Position numbers and translations under genes: made by a program. The notes beneath the pieces were generated by a model. The model did not search any database, had not been told where the DNA came from, and saw only the letters and a list, made by a program, of their open reading frames with translations. From Diphasiastrum complanatum (lineage: Eukaryota; Streptophyta; Lycopodiopsida; Lycopodiales; Lycopodiaceae), in assembly GCA_029204225.1 (NCBI GenBank), contig CM055107.1, positions 19,251,815-19,315,814 of the forward strand: a DNA stretch of 64,000 nucleotides, in the 5' to 3' direction. Below, in pieces: positions 1 through 12,577 of this stretch (its first letter is position 1; every line of letters starts with the position of its first letter).

Positions 1-654
1 GGAAATCACAAAAAGCCGTGATGGTGGAAGTGCCATCGCAAGTTTTCTATGAATGAAATAAGACTAAAAGCATTTACAATAGCAAAATTCTAGAATTCTT
101 GAGCATAGCACGATCCATTGGTGAGCTGTAAAAATTTAATCTTCCCTCGTCTAACTCAGTGACAAAAATAATTTTTACATACCTGAATGTGACAAAAAGC
201 TAAGAAAGCATGCTAATATAGGTTTGAACTGCTGCCTTTCCTAGCTAAATTTGAGGTACTCTCAGACAGGCCTTGCCAAGTAGTCTCCTGAATAGAGAAT
301 TTGGGAGTCTCAATACTTGTGGTGAATTGCGATCATCTTGTTGGATCTCAGCCATCGAACTAAAGGTGGAGAACAACTTTGAGTCTTTGAACATATCCAT
401 CCATTTACTTCCGGACATTGTTTAGTGTTTTTGATTACGGTTTGGATACTGCATCCGGTCGCGAAAATTGAAAATTCCAGTCCTCTTACTCAAGGCGCCA
501 TTAATCCCAACCCTTTGTGGATATTCCTGATCGTTGACAGGCAAATTCTGAGAGGTGGGATGCCAAACAGATTCTGGATAATCACAGATCAGTTTTCATA
601 AGTTTTCTTCAGGAGTGCATAGCAGGCTTACAAAAGAAAAAGAAGAAGGGAGCT

Positions 655-702
655 CGTTCCGTACGTGCGGAACGTCTTCCGTTCCAAATGTACGGAACGG
701 AA
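655..702. repeat. CGTTCCG/CGGAACG inverted-repeat cluster
   Basis: Two adjacent inverted repeats are visible. CGTTCCG at 655-661 pairs with CGGAACG at 668-674. TTCCGTTCC at 677-685 pairs with GGAACGGAA at 694-702 across an 8-base loop. A further CGGAACGG follows at 721. The GAA/TTC spacing loosely recalls heat-shock elements, but no gene follows, so any regulatory role is speculative. Confidence 0.5.
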
Positions 703-2611
703 CGTACCAAGCTCAATGCTCGGAACGGGTATCTATGATCCAAAGATTGACAGGAATGGCACACAGATTCCAGTCGAATAGATGAAATCTTTCGGCTGTT
801 TGCTAGTGGATTATCCAATCAAAAGCATATCGATAAAATGTGCTCCAGAGAAGATACATACAAAACTAGGAGAATTTTCCTGGTGATTTCTACCAGAAGA
901 GGGCGAAGGAGCAGGAGTGCGAAGGATGAATTTTCAATTGTTAACCTCCTGGTAGCTGGAGAGCTGCGGGAAAGAACATCCCTGGACATTGAACCGACCT
1001 GTCAAAAGCAGATGTGCAGTGATCAAAGTGTAGGTTCGATCTAGAAAGTGCAAAAGGAGATGTGCAGTTTCGTGCTAACTACAGTTGAGTAAATTGGATA
1101 AGATGCGTGGCATCCTTGGCATGATGAGTCAGCAATTCCTAGTGAAAATCCTTAACAGTTCACAGTCCACATTTTTCAAAGAAGATGCTTTAACAGAAGA
1201 GGACTGAAGAGTGTCTGACCTGCCCATCAAAATCAAAAAATTGTTGAGAATCGCATATCATGAACGTCCAAATCTGCCGCAGGCAACAGAATGCAGCACT
1301 TATGTTCAGAAAACAACGTTCAATGTTGAATACATGATCCGAATCTGCAGGCTTCGCTGTTCCAAATCCTTACAAAGCCAAATAAATGGGCTACACAGAT
1401 AAAGGACCGCACAAATAAAGGAGCGTCAGATAAAGGAGCGCACAGATAATCTATTGTGCCCATCCTGATTATTGTGACAGAGAAACCACCATACGTTCGA
1501 CAGTATTGATCTTTTTCTAAAAAATTTCCAAGTTCCAAATCATTCAGGCTTTTAGACGCTTTCAACCTTAACTTTCATAGAACTCTTGAGCTTGTTATGC
1601 ACAGTCTGTCATATCTACATATATTTGAAGTATTAGCCAATTTTTGTGCGAACTTTTTTTGTTAAGTGAAATTTGAAAAGTTGTTTACAAGTTTTGTTAG
1701 GTTAAAATCTGAGACTAGTCTCTGTTTTAAGCTTCTAAAATTACAGATTCCATCAACAAAAGCTTTCTTATTGAAATTGCTGTAGATATATTCAGTGTCC
1801 AGGATGACAAAGATCCTGGTAAGTTGGTGGACAAGATCCTGGACAAGACAGGCATGAAGGAGACAAGGAAATGGATTGTGCAACACACAACTGAGCTCTC
1901 AATTGTAGCGCCCACGATTCCAGCTCTCGTAGCCTCAAATCATCTCTAGTTTCGAGCTAATATCTCTTACAAACGTTGATCCAGAAATCAATTGAATACA
2001 AAAGTGAAGAGAAGCGGGAGAAGAACAAGGAAGATTCAGACCATCAATAAAACATTGAGGCCAAGGAAACAGAGGAAAAGGTAGAATTGCAGAGCTTGTT
2101 AGACGCACTAAAGAGCCTGGAGGTGGAGGAAAAGGAAGATGATTACCTACAATTTGGAAGCCATTATCCGCTTAACAAGAAACTCCTAGCAAAAACACCC
2201 AGAGGTACAACAGGCTTCACGATCTATCTGAACGCTCACAACATCTGGATTCCGACCCTGAGCCAACCGCGACCAAGAAATTACTCTCCAGCTGCCACTA
2301 CCATTTCGTAAAGCACTACTAAAAATTTTGCTTTGTATTTCAAAACAACCTTAATCAGCATAATATAACAACTGTAGCAATTTGACATATCAGAGAAACC
2401 TTACAACCTGTAAGGTTCTTCTTGAAAACCTGATTTACCACTGGGTAAATTCACACATCCTTTTATCAACATTAAAAACTTATTATCAACCTCCATCACC
2501 ACCTCTCAGAATCCTCCACACTCCTGCGCTCAGAACCTCCTGCTCAGAACAGTGAAAGAGAGATAAATCCTGCGTTGTAGAAGAAGGTAAAATTTTTTTA
2601 GTACTGCTTCA

Positions 2612-2677
2612 CGACGGGGAAGGCCCACGGGCGGGGGCCTTCCGCGTTTGGAGGCGCCCTCGGGCTGCCGCCCTCGG
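2612..2677. repeat. GC-rich hairpin island
   Basis: This short stretch is strongly GC-rich within AT-rich DNA. GGAAGGCCC at 2618-2626 pairs perfectly with GGGCCTTCC at 2635-2643 around an 8-base loop. Just downstream CGCCCTCGG occurs twice (about 2655 and 2669). The composition is unlike the flanks, suggesting a small inserted GC cluster or organelle- or bacterium-derived scrap. The sequence alone does not say which. Confidence 0.5.
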
Positions 2678-4328
2678 TCCTCCCCATTCATTTTCCACAG
2701 CCAGCTGAAGCGCAGTCCATCGACCTAAGCACCGCTTCACGCCTACTGTCAAAGCAACCAGCCCTTCTTCGCTGAAGCAGCTAGGTCTTGGCGTAACATC
2801 GCTTTTATTTCAATGGACAGGTTAGACACTCTGTGCGTAGATTTTTCTGAATAATTATGGCGCAATACTGGTATGTCGACACCACTCGAGACATTGTTCA
2901 TGTACTTCTTCTTCAGTAGCAGCGCTGCGCTGTTCAATATGATTTGAAGTAGCATAACCGGTAGACGACTTGTAGATGAGGTTTCTAAGCACACAGTGTG
3001 TTGTTCTTGATAGTCATAGACATGGGGATAAACTGGTGCACTTTGAAGAATACACACTGAAAGAGCGTATTGACGACCGTTCTAGATAAACATCGAGAAA
3101 TAGAGTAGTAGGAGGCTGACAACGTGGACTCAGTCTTCTATGATGCATCCGCCAGAATTTATCATATGATTCCTTTCAGAGGAGGAGCGATTAACATTAA
3201 TGGAGAGACAAATACAACAGCTCCCAGCTGCTACGAGGCACAGAAACGAAGAGATTTGTACGCCTCAAAACAGTTTATAAAAAATCATCGACCTCCGCTG
3301 GAGCTTGCCTGCTGCGGCGCCACTCATCATTAATTTTATTAATTGCATTTTGAATGCGTTCATATTTGTTGTTAGTCAGATTCTGCCCCTTATCAATTGA
3401 GTTCCATTTCGAAACTTGATCTATCATGAATGTGCATATAGTGACATATTGTGGAAATATAACCTTAATCTATTTTAAACTTTTCAACTCATATATCTGA
3501 ACCTAAAAGATAGATAAATACTGCGTGTAAAAAAATTTAATAAAGTCTGTAAAGCTGAAATTAATTACTTTCTAGAATCTTTGATAGCTCTTTTCCAACC
3601 CCCAACCACAAGTTTCTGTTTGGATACATCTCTTTGGTTCCTTGTAGTCCTTTCCCACGAATTTTCATCAATAGTACTGGTTGAAATGGTACAATGCATA
3701 TATGGCCACAATTATCCAATTCAGGACTACTGTGTAAGATTTGGAGCTAGTAATCTATTATACATCTTGAAGATTCTAGTGTAATTCACTATGAACCATA
3801 GAAACATGGCGTTCCTGAACGCTCTGTGTGACAAAAGACAGAGATTTATAACTGTTCTTGAGCATCCATGCTTCCAGAAGGTTGGAGACGAGACACAATG
3901 ACCCTCAAGTGTGGTGTCTGATTGTTAATAGCTGACAAGGCTTTACAATCAAGTTTTACTTTGCCTCTATTGCATGAAGATAGTCTCGAACGTCTTAAGA
4001 GTAATTTAGAATGTTTTTTCTGTTTCATAATGTGTAGGTAGCAGAACAGATCATGTTACTGCATGAAGAATGTCTAGAGGGTAACTATGGACGTCTTGAG
4101 CTGCTTTCACCAAGTTCTGGAGCGAAGGCATCTGTCTCTGCAAATCAGCAGGTTTGCTTAAGTCTCTTTGTCACAGTCTCTTGTTGCTCAGGGCTGGATA
4201 AAGTGGACTTGAGGTAAGATTTAGAATTTCTGTGTATGCAGTCTCTCTTGTTCATTCTAAAACTTGATACCCAAGTGTTAGAGAGATTGTAAGAATTCTT
4301 CAGTAGAACAGCTGCTTGCTGGACAAGC

Positions 4329-4550
4329 AAAAAAAAAATTTATGTCCATGTACCTCAGATGAGAATCGACCTCCAGGACCTCATGGTGAGGAAAGATGCT
4401 GTATCATTAGACCGGGCAACTGTTATTTAAGATATTGTACTCATTATTGTTGTACTGAGGACACCGCCTATTTGTGGGCAGGGTTTGAACTTGAATGGTC
4501 AATCCCACACCAAGGATTCTCTACCACCACAATACACAGGGGCAGATGAC
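4329..4550 (-). repeat. Candidate tRNA-derived SINE
   Basis: Read on the minus strand, the segment starts near 4545 with an A-box-like TGGTAGAGAATCC. A B-box-like AGTTCAAACCC follows about 22 bases later. Further on there is a second tRNA-like stretch (CGGTCTAATGATACAG ... GGTCGATTCTC), and the segment ends in a T run that appears as ten A on the plus strand at 4329-4338. The order, pol III boxes then body then homopolymer tail, is that of plant SINEs, some of which end in poly-T. I found no clear target-site duplication and no second copy, so this is tentative. Diverged tRNA pseudogenes are the alternative. Confidence 0.35.
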
Positions 4551-6281
4551 TACTCAAAATATTTTAATGATAACAACCCTTGAGTGTTTTGCAATGGCTC
4601 CAGAATAGTAACAATCAATCACTCAGACATGTTATTCTTTCTTGGTGCATTCAGTGGTTGAATAGAAAATGTTTTGCAATGTGACTAAGAAGCTAACTTG
4701 GTGTTTACTTCATTCACTATTTTTCGTTTGCTACAAAGTTACTGTTGGGACTTTTGCAAATAAGTTATATGGCTTCTGTGGTTGGTCAGGGAGGAGTTGA
4801 TGTTGATGAAACTGTCCATGAGGCAGATAAATATCCAAGGTACCTCTAGTAACTACTGTGGAGGCAATGGGTATCGAGGTGCAGCCATCCCTGCGACTAG
4901 CTCCATGCCTTACGATAGTCAAACTGGAAATGTGAAAGGGTACCTGACAGCAGAAGAAGTTCCAGAAGTCTGGCAGGCAGCTTCCTCAAAAGGCAAACGC
5001 CACAACAAAAGTAAAAAGTCAGACAATCAAATCAACACCTAAATATGGCATGCATTTGACCATTTTCGACTTTCTCGCATGTTTGATAAGTCTGTGGCAA
5101 TAGTTGCTTGCTGCAAGGGGCATGAGGTTAAAGAAGGAAAGTGATTAACCATACGTGGAGATGTGAATGAGAGTGGTGTGAATGCTGGACAAAGGATTGC
5201 TTCTGACTGTTTCATGGTTCCAATGTCACTAAAAGTATTTCGTTTTACATATTTGTTTTCTTTAGCAAAAAGGCAAAGGGCAGGTGATATCTGTGGTTGT
5301 ATCTGCTCGGGAGAGTATCAGAGTACGATTCTCTACCTGCTGAAATCACACCACTCAATTTTGCAGGTTGTTCGTTAAATAAGACCACTAGAAGTGGCCG
5401 TCTAAACGCTTGTCCTTATGTGACCTATAAGATTGTATGAAATTAATGTGGTAAGATTGCGAAACCTGCCTTTAAAGATAATTGTGTGTAGTTGTTTAGC
5501 CTCATTGGACAAGATTTGATTAGGATTTTCGGTGTGCCTTAGGTTTAACGCGAGCATAATAGGACAACTTAGGCTATCTTTGATTACCAGCATCTCCTGG
5601 TGTTGATGCAATTGATCATTGCACCACAGCACAAAGTTATAAGATGATGCGAGACATTCAATCTGCTGTAGGATGTAGATCCAGTTATTTTTCCTCAGAT
5701 GCTTTCAGGCTTTTGCTTCATCCATTTTGGAGAGAATTGAGGAAAGGCACCTGCCTTGTTTTATCTGTGAAACATCTCCCACAAAAGCAGACTTAATAGT
5801 GTCAACGCAGCATTGACAGTTATGAATGTGAACTTGAGGTTTGTGTTGCAATGATTAGGCATTTTATTTTGCTGATTAGAGTAGAAGTGTGAGGCACAGC
5901 AATTTACTTAGTAGAGTAGATTTTTGTATTTTCCAATGACATTTATGACATTCTACTTTTTTCTTTTTCTTTTTTAAGCTTAAAAGCACTATTATATATT
6001 CACAAATGTATAAGTACGAAAAGACGTCAACCCAAGGCCGAGTCAGTTAAAGTCCAAGAAAATTGTCTAGTAAGCCATAAGGAGAAGACCATAGCATACC
6101 ACACAGGGCAGCGGTCAAAAACTAACTTAAGTACTGCATATAAAAAAAGTAGCTAGCCTAAGACAAGCTGTAGCCGAGAGGGGAGTAAAAGCACCCTCCA
6201 ACACCTGTTGATTCCTTGCTGTACAAATCCATTATAAAACTAACAGCCTGCACACGTGCCAAAAAGTAAGAGCAGAAGAAT
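4551..6281. other. Unassigned intergenic DNA
   Basis: I see no supported gene. An open frame of 86 codons at 4782-5042 on the plus strand ends in a Lys/Ser-rich tail but has no motif I know and no visible gene structure around it. The sequence becomes T-rich near 5950-5990. Confidence 0.55.
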
Positions 6282-6485
6282 GTGATGGGGGACACGGAAA
6301 TCTGTCAGGCATCACTAGCCAGTGTTAACACAGAAATCCAACCGACATCATCAGACATTGATGAGGCCCTCGATTCTAATAAATTATTGCACACTCTGGG
6401 CAAAGCAGTGCTGGAACTTCACCAGAGTAATAAGCAACGCAATAACTAAATGCAAGACCTCTACTACAAGCTATTACCTCAACTA
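6282..6485 (+). repeat. Upstream copy of a 204-bp direct repeat
   Basis: This segment is repeated 549 bp downstream at 6831-7034 with about seven mismatches. The downstream copy is the N-terminal gag region of gypsy-1, so this copy is a displaced duplicate of gag coding DNA. The 345 bp between the copies hold no recognised gene. The pair could come from tandem duplication followed by divergence, or from recombination between two element copies. Confidence 0.8.
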
Positions 6486-6809
6486 GGCTAATGTTGTTTA
6501 TGCGATTTTTTTTGTAATTTTGTTCTTTTCCAATGGATATATCTCAGCCATATTGGGTTGTATTAATATGAAGGCAGTAGATGTGTAATGGCTTGTGTAA
6601 TTGAGTTAATAAGTTTTTGTCAGCATTATGTGGTTATATTTTATTTCGTTGCTTAAAGTCGGAATTGCAACATTCATTGGTATAATTTAATAAGCACATT
6701 GCTCTCTTAAGAAACCTTGGTTTTTTAGACATTGTCTTATTAACGAATATTATACTTGTAATGGAATTAAAACTGAATGAAATTTTTTGATTTTTCAGTT
6801 ACACTTGTA

Positions 6810-7743
6810 ATGGACAAAGATGATGTTCCAGTGATGGGGGACACGGAAATCTGTCAGGCATCACTAGCCAGTGTTAACACAGAAATCCAACCGGCATCAT
6901 CAGACAGTGATGAGGCCCTCGATTCTAATAAATTATTGCACACTCTGGGCAAAGCAATGCTAGAACTTCACCAGAGTAATAAGCAACACAATAACTAAAT
7001 GCAGAACCTCTACTACAAGCTATTACCTCAACTAACTTGGGCTATCAACAGGAAGTACTTTCCGGCGATAAAAAATTCAAGCGCCCGGAAGTTGTTGAGG
7101 ACTGGGTGAATCGTTGGACAAGCTATTTTAGCTTGCACAATGTGGATAAGCGAATATCCTCAGTTCTACTGTTTCTAGAAGGCAAGGCCTCCTCATGGTG
7201 GAGGGAACTTTCCACGAAATCGATGACTTGGGCTAGATTCCTAACGAAATTCCGTAAAGCTTTTGTCACGATAGTCGATCTCGAGCTATATATCCATTTT
7301 ATTAACTGTAAGATGGGCAACCGAGAACTAAACGGTTATGTCCAAGAGTTCTTGGATTCTTTGGTCAAGGTGTCGTTATTTGCTCATAAGTTGGCACAAT
7401 GGCAGTTCATCTCTCGACTGCCAGAGCCGACTAACAAAATGAGTGTAAACGGAATATCCTCCATTCACTAGAAGATGTTATTCATGTGGCCAAGGCCTAT
7501 GATAGCACTGTTGTTGCCTCACGAAAAAGCGCGCACGGCCAAATGGCCCTGAAACCCAAAATGAAAAAGTCAACCAATAAGCGGAAGAAGCAGTTTTTCG
7601 AGGAGCTGGAAGCAGAGGCGTACCAACAGTCTAAGAAGAAAAAGAACAAGAAGAAGCTTGTGGTAAAAGACAAAGCATGGTTGGCAGCGCTGAAGCAAAA
7701 TTTGTGTTTTCTCTACAATAAACCCGAGCACCGTGCTAAATAG
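6810..7743 (+). pseudogene. gag: gypsy-1 gag, decayed
   Basis: Gag is the structural protein that packages retrotransposon RNA. The first frame starts at the ATG at 6810 and ends at a stop near 6998. The core continues in another frame from about 7037 with the typical WVNRW ... FLEGKASSWWREL pattern of Ty3/gypsy gag. A third stretch (7486-7743) is Lys-rich and ends in a damaged zinc knuckle. There the second Cys is Tyr (CFLYNKPEHRAK) and a stop codon precedes the last CP. At least two frameshifts and one stop separate the pieces, so no functional Gag is expected. Confidence 0.8.
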
Positions 7744-7776
7744 TGTCCCGAACGAAAAGCAAAGTCATCAAGTTTT

Positions 7777-8416
7777 ATGGCAGTGGATTTACCGACAAGT
7801 AAATTGGAAGTCAATTTGTTAAAAAATTGTGCTTCTACTTGCAATTTTAGTACACTTTCTTTCAAGCCTAATGAATTGTTTTGTGTGAGAGGCAATATAT
7901 TAGGGAAAGACGTAGATGTACTATTTGATTCAGATAGTACTCACAATTTTTTGAATGCTCCGACTTGTGCAGAAGCTCCGAGTGCCCACCATGGCCAGCG
8001 ATCACCATTATGTGGTCCGTCTTGCCTCAGGGTCGGACATTGAGATATGGGATGTCAAAGTCTCAAATTTAGAGCTTCGGATGCAGGACCATGTTGAGCC
8101 TTTGGACTTCCATATCATGAATCTAGACATAACTGATGTGATCTTGGGTTATGAATCATTTTTCGATAAATCTGATTCTTTAGAAATAGATTTTAAAAAC
8201 CATATTTTGGTATTTAAAAATAAGTTTGATCAAATTGTCTCTATTTCTGGAGAGACCGATGTACTTCCATCGCTGATGATTTTCTCGGCTGAATTAATAG
8301 AGAAACTTCATGATTCTGAGTATGAACTCTTTCATTTGGTTTTAAAATCTCGTATGCATTGTGATGTTGGTGATGTGAATGTGTTTTCATGTTTTAACAC
8401 TGAAAGTTCGCCTTAG
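7777..8416 (+). pseudogene. gypsy-1 aspartic protease region, decayed
   Basis: The frame 7777-8043 carries VLFDSDSTHNFL, equivalent to the DSGATHNF active-site motif of plant Ty3/gypsy proteases, with Gly replaced by Asp. A frameshift near 7955 moves the reading to a second frame ending at 8416. That frame holds the expected downstream protease/linker pattern, including a DVILGYESF-like segment in place of the usual ILGxDWL. The substitution at the catalytic loop plus the frameshift indicate an inactive remnant. Confidence 0.75.
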
Positions 8417-8463
8417 GAACACCAACTTTTGCAAGATTTGAAATAGGAATTTAGTGAAGTTTT

Positions 8464-9780
8464 TCTGAAATAGCTACCTTACGGACTACCACTTGCTCGG
8501 TCGGTGGACCATAAGATAGATCTATTGCCCGACAACTGTTCTCCTATCTTCAGACAACCATATCGGTTTAGTCAAAAGGAAGAGGAGGAAGTAGTTAGGC
8601 AAATCGAGGAATATCTCAAGAATATCTAGACCAAGTAAGTCTCCATGGGGAGCACCTGTCCTTCTTAAGAGTAAGAAAGATGGGGGTTTTCGGTTATGTG
8701 TAGATTACAAGGGTCTGAACAAACTTACGGTAAAAAATAAATACCCGTTGCCCAGGATGGATGACCTCATAGATCGGTTGAATGGAGCTAAGTACTTCAT
8801 GAAAATTGATCTATGTATGGGATACCATCAGATCAGGATACATCCGGAAGATGTATCTAAAACCGATTTTAGGGCCAGATTTGGCCACTACGAGTTTTTT
8901 GTTTTGCCCTTTGGTTTAACTAATGCTCCGGCAACTTTCCAGCAAATGATGAACGATTTATTTCGTCCATATTTGGGGAAGTTTGTAGTAGTGTTTCTGG
9001 ATAATATTTTGATCTATAGCAGAATACTCAAAGAGCATGCTAAGCATCTCTGTACTGTCGTATCTTAAGAGAAGCTTTATGCAAAGGAATCAAAGTGCGA
9101 ATTCTTTAAAAAATGACTTCTTTACCTTGGTCATAAGGTCACCTCTTTTGGGATCAAGATTAACGAGGAAAAGGTAAAGATAGTAGTAGAATGGCCAGTC
9201 CTCAAACGATTCATGAACTTAAGTCATTCTTAGGTTTCTTCACTATGTTTTTCCGTAGATTTGTAGAGGAGTACTCGGAGATTGCTGCACCTCTCAACAA
9301 TATGTTGAAAGGTGTGAAAAGTCGCAAAGGTAGGCCAAGTCCTCCCATCAGATGGAATGAGAAGTTAGATGAGAGTTTTCAGAAACTCAAGCTTCTAATT
9401 GCCTCAGCTCCAGTCTTGAGGATAGCGGATCCAAAATATGTCGTTCGTCATTAGCACTGACACGAGTGATACGACTATTGGAGTTGTTATCTTACAGGAG
9501 GGCCAGCTTGTTGCCTTTGAAAGTAAGAAACTAACTGATGCGCAGGTTAGATATACTATGTAGGAAAAAGAGCTTTTTGCAGTGACCCATGCTTTGAAGT
9601 CATGGAGACATTACCTGTATGGTAATAAGTTCGTGGTTAACACAGATTACCAACCTTTAAAATATTTCTATAATCAGAATTATTTGAGAGGTCATAAGGC
9701 CAGGTGGGCAGAACTTATGCAAAAATTTGACTCTGAAGTGCGATATATCAAAGGCATCTAATTAGGTGGCTGATGCACTT
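8464..9780 (+). pseudogene. gypsy-1 reverse transcriptase and RNase H, decayed
   Basis: RT motifs are easy to follow: [46 protein letters not shown], then [13 protein letters not shown]. The catalytic FLDD motif is FLDN here, so one metal-binding Asp is lost. Stops occur near 8626-8640, at 9066 and near 9112. RNase H follows in other frames, with ELKSFLGF, then AFESKKLTDAQ and HALKSWRHYLYG, again broken by stops and frameshifts. It once copied element RNA into DNA; this copy cannot. Confidence 0.85.
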
Positions 9781-11288
9781 AGTCAAATTGGTGGAGTGAA
9801 TGAACTTTCCTTCATTGAGACCAGTAAAGACTTTTATCTCTCCCTGAGAGGTCTTTGTGAGAAAGACCCACATTTTGGACCAATCTGGAATAGGGTTCTA
9901 CAGTTACATCAAGCGGGACTGATGATCATGGTGATCAGTCTGGGGGGAAGGATAAAAAGGGTGCTGATGATTTCTCTATCTGTAATGGACTTTTGTTCAG
10001 GAAAGGGAAGGTTTGTGTGCCTGATGTGGATGTTATTAAAAATAAAATTCTTTATGAATGTCATGACTCACCATGTGCAAGACATCCCGGCATACATCGT
10101 ACATTAGATTTGGTACGAAGGGACTTTTATTGGCCAAAATGCAAGACCTTTGTAGAATCTTATGTGGTCAAGTGTAATCAATGCCAGTTGAATAAAGCTG
10201 AATGCCGTAAGGCTGGCGGATTGTTGCATTCATTGGATATCCCGGATAAGAGATGGGATAGTATTTTCATGGATTTCATGGTTGGGTTACTGTGGACGAA
10301 TAAACAACATGATGCAATTTGGGTTGTGGTCGACCGTCTTACCAGATTGGCTACGTTTATTCTGGTAAAGACCACCGCGAAGGCTTCTAATTTAGCTCAG
10401 ACATTTGTAGAACGTTTGTTTAGACTTTACAGATTACCAAGTGATAATGTGGGCGATCGCGATCCGAAGTTCATCGGTCACTTCTGGTCAGTCGTGTTTG
10501 CTAAACTAGAGACGACACTGAGCTTGGGTTCTTCTAATCATCCTAAGACAGATGGACAGACAAAAAGAACAAATTAGATGATCGACGACAATCTGATTGG
10601 GAGAAGTATCTTCCATTGATCGAGTTTGCCTATAACAGTAAGCATTCAGTACCGGTTATAGCCCGTGTATGCTTATGTACGAATTTGAGCCTAGGTCACC
10701 CATTGCGGTAGAGACTCGGACAATCAAGTTTCAGAAGATAGTGGATTTTCTACATGATATGCAGGAAATGCTACGAATTGCACGCGAAAATGTCCAGTGT
10801 GCCCAGGATAGGGACCGAGATTATGCAAATCTGAAAAGATCACCAAGAGACTTCCAAGTGAGAAATTGGGTATATTTGAGAATCCCGACGGATTGTAGTG
10901 TAATGCATACCAGCAAGCATTATATATTGTCCCCTAGATATAGAGGACCGTATCAGATCTTGAAAAAGATCGGATCCTTAGCTTTCCAATTGGAACTCCC
11001 GAAAGGATGTCAAATGCATCCGATATTTCACATAAGCCGACTCAAGAAGAGTCTACGTGAAGCGTGAAGGAGAGCAACTTGGATCTAGAGATCAATTGGA
11101 CCTGTTGGATAAATCATCGGGTGTATCTCGACTTGAACCCAAAAAGATCTTGGATACAAGAACTAAATGATTGAGAAATCGTATAGTTACCGAGCATCTG
11201 GTTCGATGGAAGGGATGTACAGATGATGATGATTCTTGGGAACATGAGGGAAGCTTAAGGAGGAACTTTTCCAGTTTTAAGTTCTGAG
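9781..11288 (+). pseudogene. gypsy-1 integrase with C-terminal chromodomain, decayed
   Basis: The HHCC zinc-binding region (ECHDSPCARHPGIHRT ... CNQCQLNKAE) lies at about 10050-10200. DDE-core landmarks follow: FMDFMVG, GDRDPKFIGHFW and HPKTDGQTKRTN (where QTERVN is usual). A stop after the last motif and a frameshift separate it from 10669-11067, which carries the GPY/F-type LSPRYRGPYQI. In a further frame, 11100-11288 encodes a chromodomain-like end (EHLVRWKGC ... SWEHEGSLRRNF). The chromodomain places this in the chromovirus clade, whose integrases use it to target chromatin. Multiple stops make it non-functional. Confidence 0.85.
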
Positions 11289-11330
11289 GACAAAACTTGA
11301 ATAAGGGGAGAAGAATGTCATGCCCAGCTC

Positions 11331-12002
11331 TAAAATCCTATGAAAAAAAACTTGAAATAAAAACTCAGATCAAATCTGAAAAATTCAAATCAAGTGAACG
11401 CAAGCTACAAAAACAATAAACTCATCAAATCTAATTGGAATTCTCATAGAATCATCATGAATTATGGATCTATGCTCTGATATCAAGAAATGTCATGTGC
11501 CAAATCCTAAACTAATAGCAATTACAATGAAGTAAAGCTAAAAGCAAGAAAATAACAAGACAATCATGATAGCATATCAATAGAAAGCTAGAAACATGGA
11601 GATCTCAATGAAATCACATTAGCAATGAAAGAAAGAGTACAATCAATGGAAATGGAGCATTAATTCATGTGGATAGGGCACATGAGACATAGCAATGGAG
11701 ATCCCTATGGCTCACATTCACAAGAAAGCTAGAAGCTCTCACTTGCAAATGAGCCAAAAGATTCACAAAATGATGTCTCTTGCCTAGTTATAGACAATGC
11801 TCTTACTTAACTTAACTATCTTGAGGGATAGTTAGCCCTTGTTAAATATTATTCAAACTACTATTATCCTTATTAGTTACTTTGAAGGGCCTAAAGAGGG
11901 AACCATCTTGTTCTTAGGCTAATAGCTCCTTTTGGGCCTACAAAGCTTACAATGGATATTTTATTGCCTTAAAAAGCACTGATGTACTAAAAGTACATGA
12001 CT
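11331..12002 (-). repeat. Family G fragment: leader, PBS and LTR
   Basis: 11331-11490 matches the leader of element G (compare 49865-50231), with an internal deletion. It includes a primer-binding-site relic GCTCTGATATCA, mutated from GCTCTGATACCA. From TGTCATGTGCC at 11491 to GTACATGAC at 12001 is an LTR of family G, about 512 bp against 538 bp in the intact element. Orientation is minus. The final CA has decayed to CT. The fragment directly abuts gypsy-1 without an intervening LTR, implying a recombination junction at about 11330. Confidence 0.8.

Positions 12003-12577
<575 letters not shown>

Larger units (their letters stand above)
1..4328. other. Unassigned intergenic DNA
   Basis: I recognise no gene here. 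Short open frames of 60-100 codons occur on both strands, but none has a recognisable motif, coherent splice signals or a homologue elsewhere in the window. Two local structures are listed separately: a CGTTCCG inverted-repeat cluster near 655-702 and a GC-rich hairpin near 2612-2677. The rest is AT-rich sequence that I could not assign to a repeat family. Confidence 0.6.
6810..11330 (+). mobile_element. gypsy-1: decayed Ty3/gypsy chromovirus internal region
   Basis: Domains run in Ty3/gypsy order: gag, zinc knuckle, aspartic protease, reverse transcriptase, RNase H, integrase, chromodomain. All are broken by many stops and frameshifts. A purine-rich tract near 11305-11317 is followed by TGTCATGCCC, which looks like the first bases of a 3' LTR. 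The sequence then switches abruptly to a fragment of element family G. I found no 5' LTR or primer-binding site upstream. The mutation load marks this as a much older insertion than gypsy-2. Confidence 0.85.

Noticed and set aside
4340-4425. Functional tRNA gene
   Set aside because: Anticodon stem and acceptor pairing could not be formed; at most a SINE-derived tRNA-like segment.
4782-5042. 86-codon plus-strand ORF as a host gene end
   Set aside because: No motif, no supporting exons and no repeat copy; length is within chance expectation for this window.
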